Assembly (NCBI GenBank): GCA_002084535.1
Contig: NBLI01000003.1
Location: 1-17,621, forward strand
From: Candidatus Zhuqueibacterota bacterium 4572_119
GTDB lineage: Bacteria; Zhuqueibacterota; Zhuqueibacteria; Thermofontimicrobiales; Thermofontimicrobiaceae
DNA: 17,621 bases
Direction of reading: 5' to 3'
The notes beneath the pieces were generated by a model. The model was not told the DNA's origin. It saw only the letters and a program-made list of their open reading frames with translations, and made no database searches. The stretch's first letter is position 1, and each line of letters begins with the position of its first letter. This document shows, piece after piece, positions 16,111 through 17,621 of the stretch. The position numbers and the translations under genes were made by a program.

Positions 16111-17391
16111 ATGGCACATCACAATTTGCAATCTGGCTATTCGCGATTAGTAGAGCGCTTGAACCGCTTTCCCCAGGGTGCGCCACCTTCTGAACTGTTG
16201 AATAAAATATTAAAAATACTTTTCACTCAAAAAGAAGCAGACCTGGTTTCACTGCTGCCCATTAAACCATTCACCGCCGAAAAAGCCAGCCGTATTTGGA
16301 AACAAGACATTGTTTCCACACAAAAGGAGTTGGATAAATTGGCAGGAAGAGCTTTGCTTGTGGACATTGAAGAAAACGGAAAAACAACTTATGCCCTGCC
16401 TCCACCCATGGCGGGCTTTTTTGAATTTTCCATGATGAGGTTTCGTGATGATGTTGATCAAAAAGTTTTGGGTGAGCTTTTTTATCAATACTTAAATGTG
16501 GAAGAAGATTTTATTAAATCGTTGTTTACGGACGGAGAGACTCAGTTAGGTCGTACTTTTGTGCATGAGCCAGTACTTTCCAACGAAAACGCGCTTCATG
16601 TATTGGATTATGAAAGAGCCAGCGAAGTAATTAAAAGTGCGCGACCCATGGCTGTTGGAATTTGCTACTGCCGCCACAAGATGGATCACATGGGCAAAGC
16701 TTGCGACGCGCCAATGGAAATTTGTATGACGTTCAATACATCGGCAGCATCTTTGAGCAAGCACGGGTTTGCCCGTGTGGTTGATGCGGCGGAAGGTCTT
16801 GATTTGCTACAACAGGCTTATGAAAATAATTTGGTCCAGTTTGGTGAAAACGTCAGAGAGAATGTAAATTTTATCTGCAATTGTTGCGGCTGCTGTTGTG
16901 AGGCAATGATTGCCGCGCGAAAGTTTGCAATTATGAATCCAATTCATACGACCAACTTTTTGCCTGTTATTGACGAAGAAAATTGTGACGGCTGTGGTAA
17001 ATGCGCAAATTCCTGTCCTGTTGAGGCAATGACATTGGTTTCCGCAAACGACCCGCATAAGCCAAAGAAGAAAAAAGCAAAATTGGATGAATCCATTTGC
17101 CTTGGTTGCGGAATATGTGTTCGTGCTTGCACAAAAGGATATATCCATTTAAAATCAAGACCGGAAAGAGTCATCACTCCTTTAAATGGTACACATCGCG
17201 CAGTAATTATGGCAATCGAACGCGGAAAACTTCAAAACCTGATTTTTGATAATCGGGTGATGTGGAGCCATCGGGCGTTAGCTGCCGTATTTGGTGTGAT
17301 TTTGAAATTGCCGCCAATTAAACAGGCTTTAGCGTGTAAGCAGGTTAAGTCGAGGTATTTGGAGTTTTTGATAAATAGATTGAAATATTAA
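16111..17391 (+). CDS. Cysteine-rich Fe-S protein with two [4Fe-4S] ferredoxin motifs
   Basis: The 426-residue protein starts at ATG with TGGAGA 5 bases upstream. Residues about 25-100 look like a winged-helix domain (FTAEKASRIW, then a helix with STQKELDKLAGRALL, then a YALPP wing). A central part carries two cysteine groups: C185, C187, C198, C205, and a dense CNCCGCCC at 256-263. Two classical ferredoxin motifs follow: C292/C295/C298/C302 (ending CP) and C330/C333/C336/C340 (ending CT, not CP), each able to bind one [4Fe-4S]. The C-terminal ~75 residues lack further clusters apart from C409. There is no signal peptide, so it is likely cytoplasmic. Similar ferredoxin-type proteins occur in anaerobes and work in electron transfer, but the reaction cannot be named. 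The central cysteines could hold an extra cluster or another metal. Confidence 0.85.
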   Translation: MAHHNLQSGYSRLVERLNRFPQGAPPSELLNKILKILFTQKEADLVSLLPIKPFTAEKASRIWKQDIVSTQKELDKLAGRALLVDIEENGKTTYALPPPMAGFFEFSMMRFRDDVDQKVLGELFYQYLNVEEDFIKSLFTDGETQLGRTFVHEPVLSNENALHVLDYERASEVIKSARPMAVGICYCRHKMDHMGKACDAPMEICMTFNTSAASLSKHGFARVVDAAEGLDLLQQAYENNLVQFGENVRENVNFICNCCGCCCEAMIAARKFAIMNPIHTTNFLPVIDEENCDGCGKCANSCPVEAMTLVSANDPHKPKKKKAKLDESICLGCGICVRACTKGYIHLKSRPERVITPLNGTHRAVIMAIERGKLQNLIFDNRVMWSHRALAAVFGVILKLPPIKQALACKQVKSRYLEFLINRLKY

Positions 17392-17541
17392 ATAATCTTT
17401 TGTTATCAGAATTCATTGTTTTGTATTGAGAGCTTTTGCTTTTTCCGTATGTTTTTAGTCGCAGATGCGTTGCGGCGTGCGGGAAAGTCCTAAATAATTA
17501 AGTGTTAGTTATGCTCTGTATTAAGTATTGGAGAAATCAAC

Positions 17542-17621
17542 TTGAATAAAGAACAAAAGCACCCTGGAACAAAAAAAGAGCTCGCCATAGATATCTTCGC
17601 GAAACACGTCTCCTCCGGAAA
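17542..17621 (+). CDS. Start of a gene, perhaps a class-III aminotransferase, 3' partial
   Basis: A TTG start at 17542 lies 7 bases after GGAGA and opens 26 full codons to the window edge, with an in-frame stop upstream at 17506-17508 and no better start between. The visible peptide, MNKEQKHPGTKKELAIDIF followed by AKHVSSG, resembles from memory the N-termini of class-III PLP aminotransferases (ornithine/acetylornithine family), where a KxVSSGK-like stretch precedes the fold. That resemblance is weak at this length, so the gene is fairly likely but its product is tentative. The 150-base gap before it holds no other gene. Confidence 0.5.
   Translation, partial: MNKEQKHPGTKKELAIDIFAKHVSSG

Noticed and set aside
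17428..17443. Possible terminator after the Fe-S protein gene
   Set aside because: GAGAGC pairs with GCTTTT only with two G-U pairs, and the T run is used up in the stem; too weak to call.
17459..17500. GC-rich patch in the final intergenic gap as a small RNA or tRNA
   Set aside because: It can form only a four-pair hairpin (CGCA/TGCG) and shows no cloverleaf or T-loop.

Overview
The window looks like part of a chromosome from an uncultured or little-studied bacterium of the Fibrobacterota-Chlorobiota-Bacteroidota (FCB) superphylum, for example candidate phylum KSB1, Calditrichota or a relative. This is inferred from three things: a giant multi-repeat secreted protein ending in an NYPNPF/FlgD-like C-terminal domain (the sorting type linked to type IX secretion), a PorV/UPF0164-like outer-membrane barrel right after it, and AT-rich coding sequence. 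No rRNA or other taxonomic marker is present. Every gene I can support is on the + strand. I see no tRNA, CRISPR array, insertion sequence or prophage.

Region 1 (1-12657) looks like one transcription unit with gaps of 15 and 24 bases. It holds (a) the C-terminal ~2270 residues of a giant surface or secreted protein, cut by the left edge; (b) a PorV-like barrel fused to a long TPR tail; (c) a 1290-residue membrane signalling protein. The third protein joins an RsbW-like anti-sigma kinase domain, an extracytoplasmic sensor, HAMP, an RsbU/SpoIIE-like phosphatase, two transposase-like HTH modules, a long acidic linker and C-terminal TPRs.

Region 2 (12658-13545) has a canonical-looking promoter, a STAS-domain anti-sigma-factor antagonist and a strong intrinsic terminator. 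The STAS protein ends in a module that visibly matches the second HTH module of the upstream kinase/phosphatase (shared P-E-x-G ... ELNTxxYxN ... LN pattern). I think this is the most novel point in the window: a partner-switching pair in which both partners carry the same transposase-type HTH domain.

Region 3 (13546-17621) starts with a second consensus-like promoter and thiI (tRNA 4-thiouridine synthetase without rhodanese domain). It continues with a small SnoaL/DUF4440-like probable lipoprotein, an unrecognised six-helix membrane protein, an unusual cysteine-rich protein with two [4Fe-4S] ferredoxin motifs, and the first 26 codons of another gene, perhaps a class-III aminotransferase.

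Working model (inference): the kinase/phosphatase senses an extracytoplasmic signal and sets the phosphorylation state of the STAS protein. The shared HTH modules either bring both proteins to DNA or to each other. The signalling gene follows the secreted protein and PorV-TPR genes closely, so it may govern surface-protein export or the envelope. No sigma factor is visible in the window.
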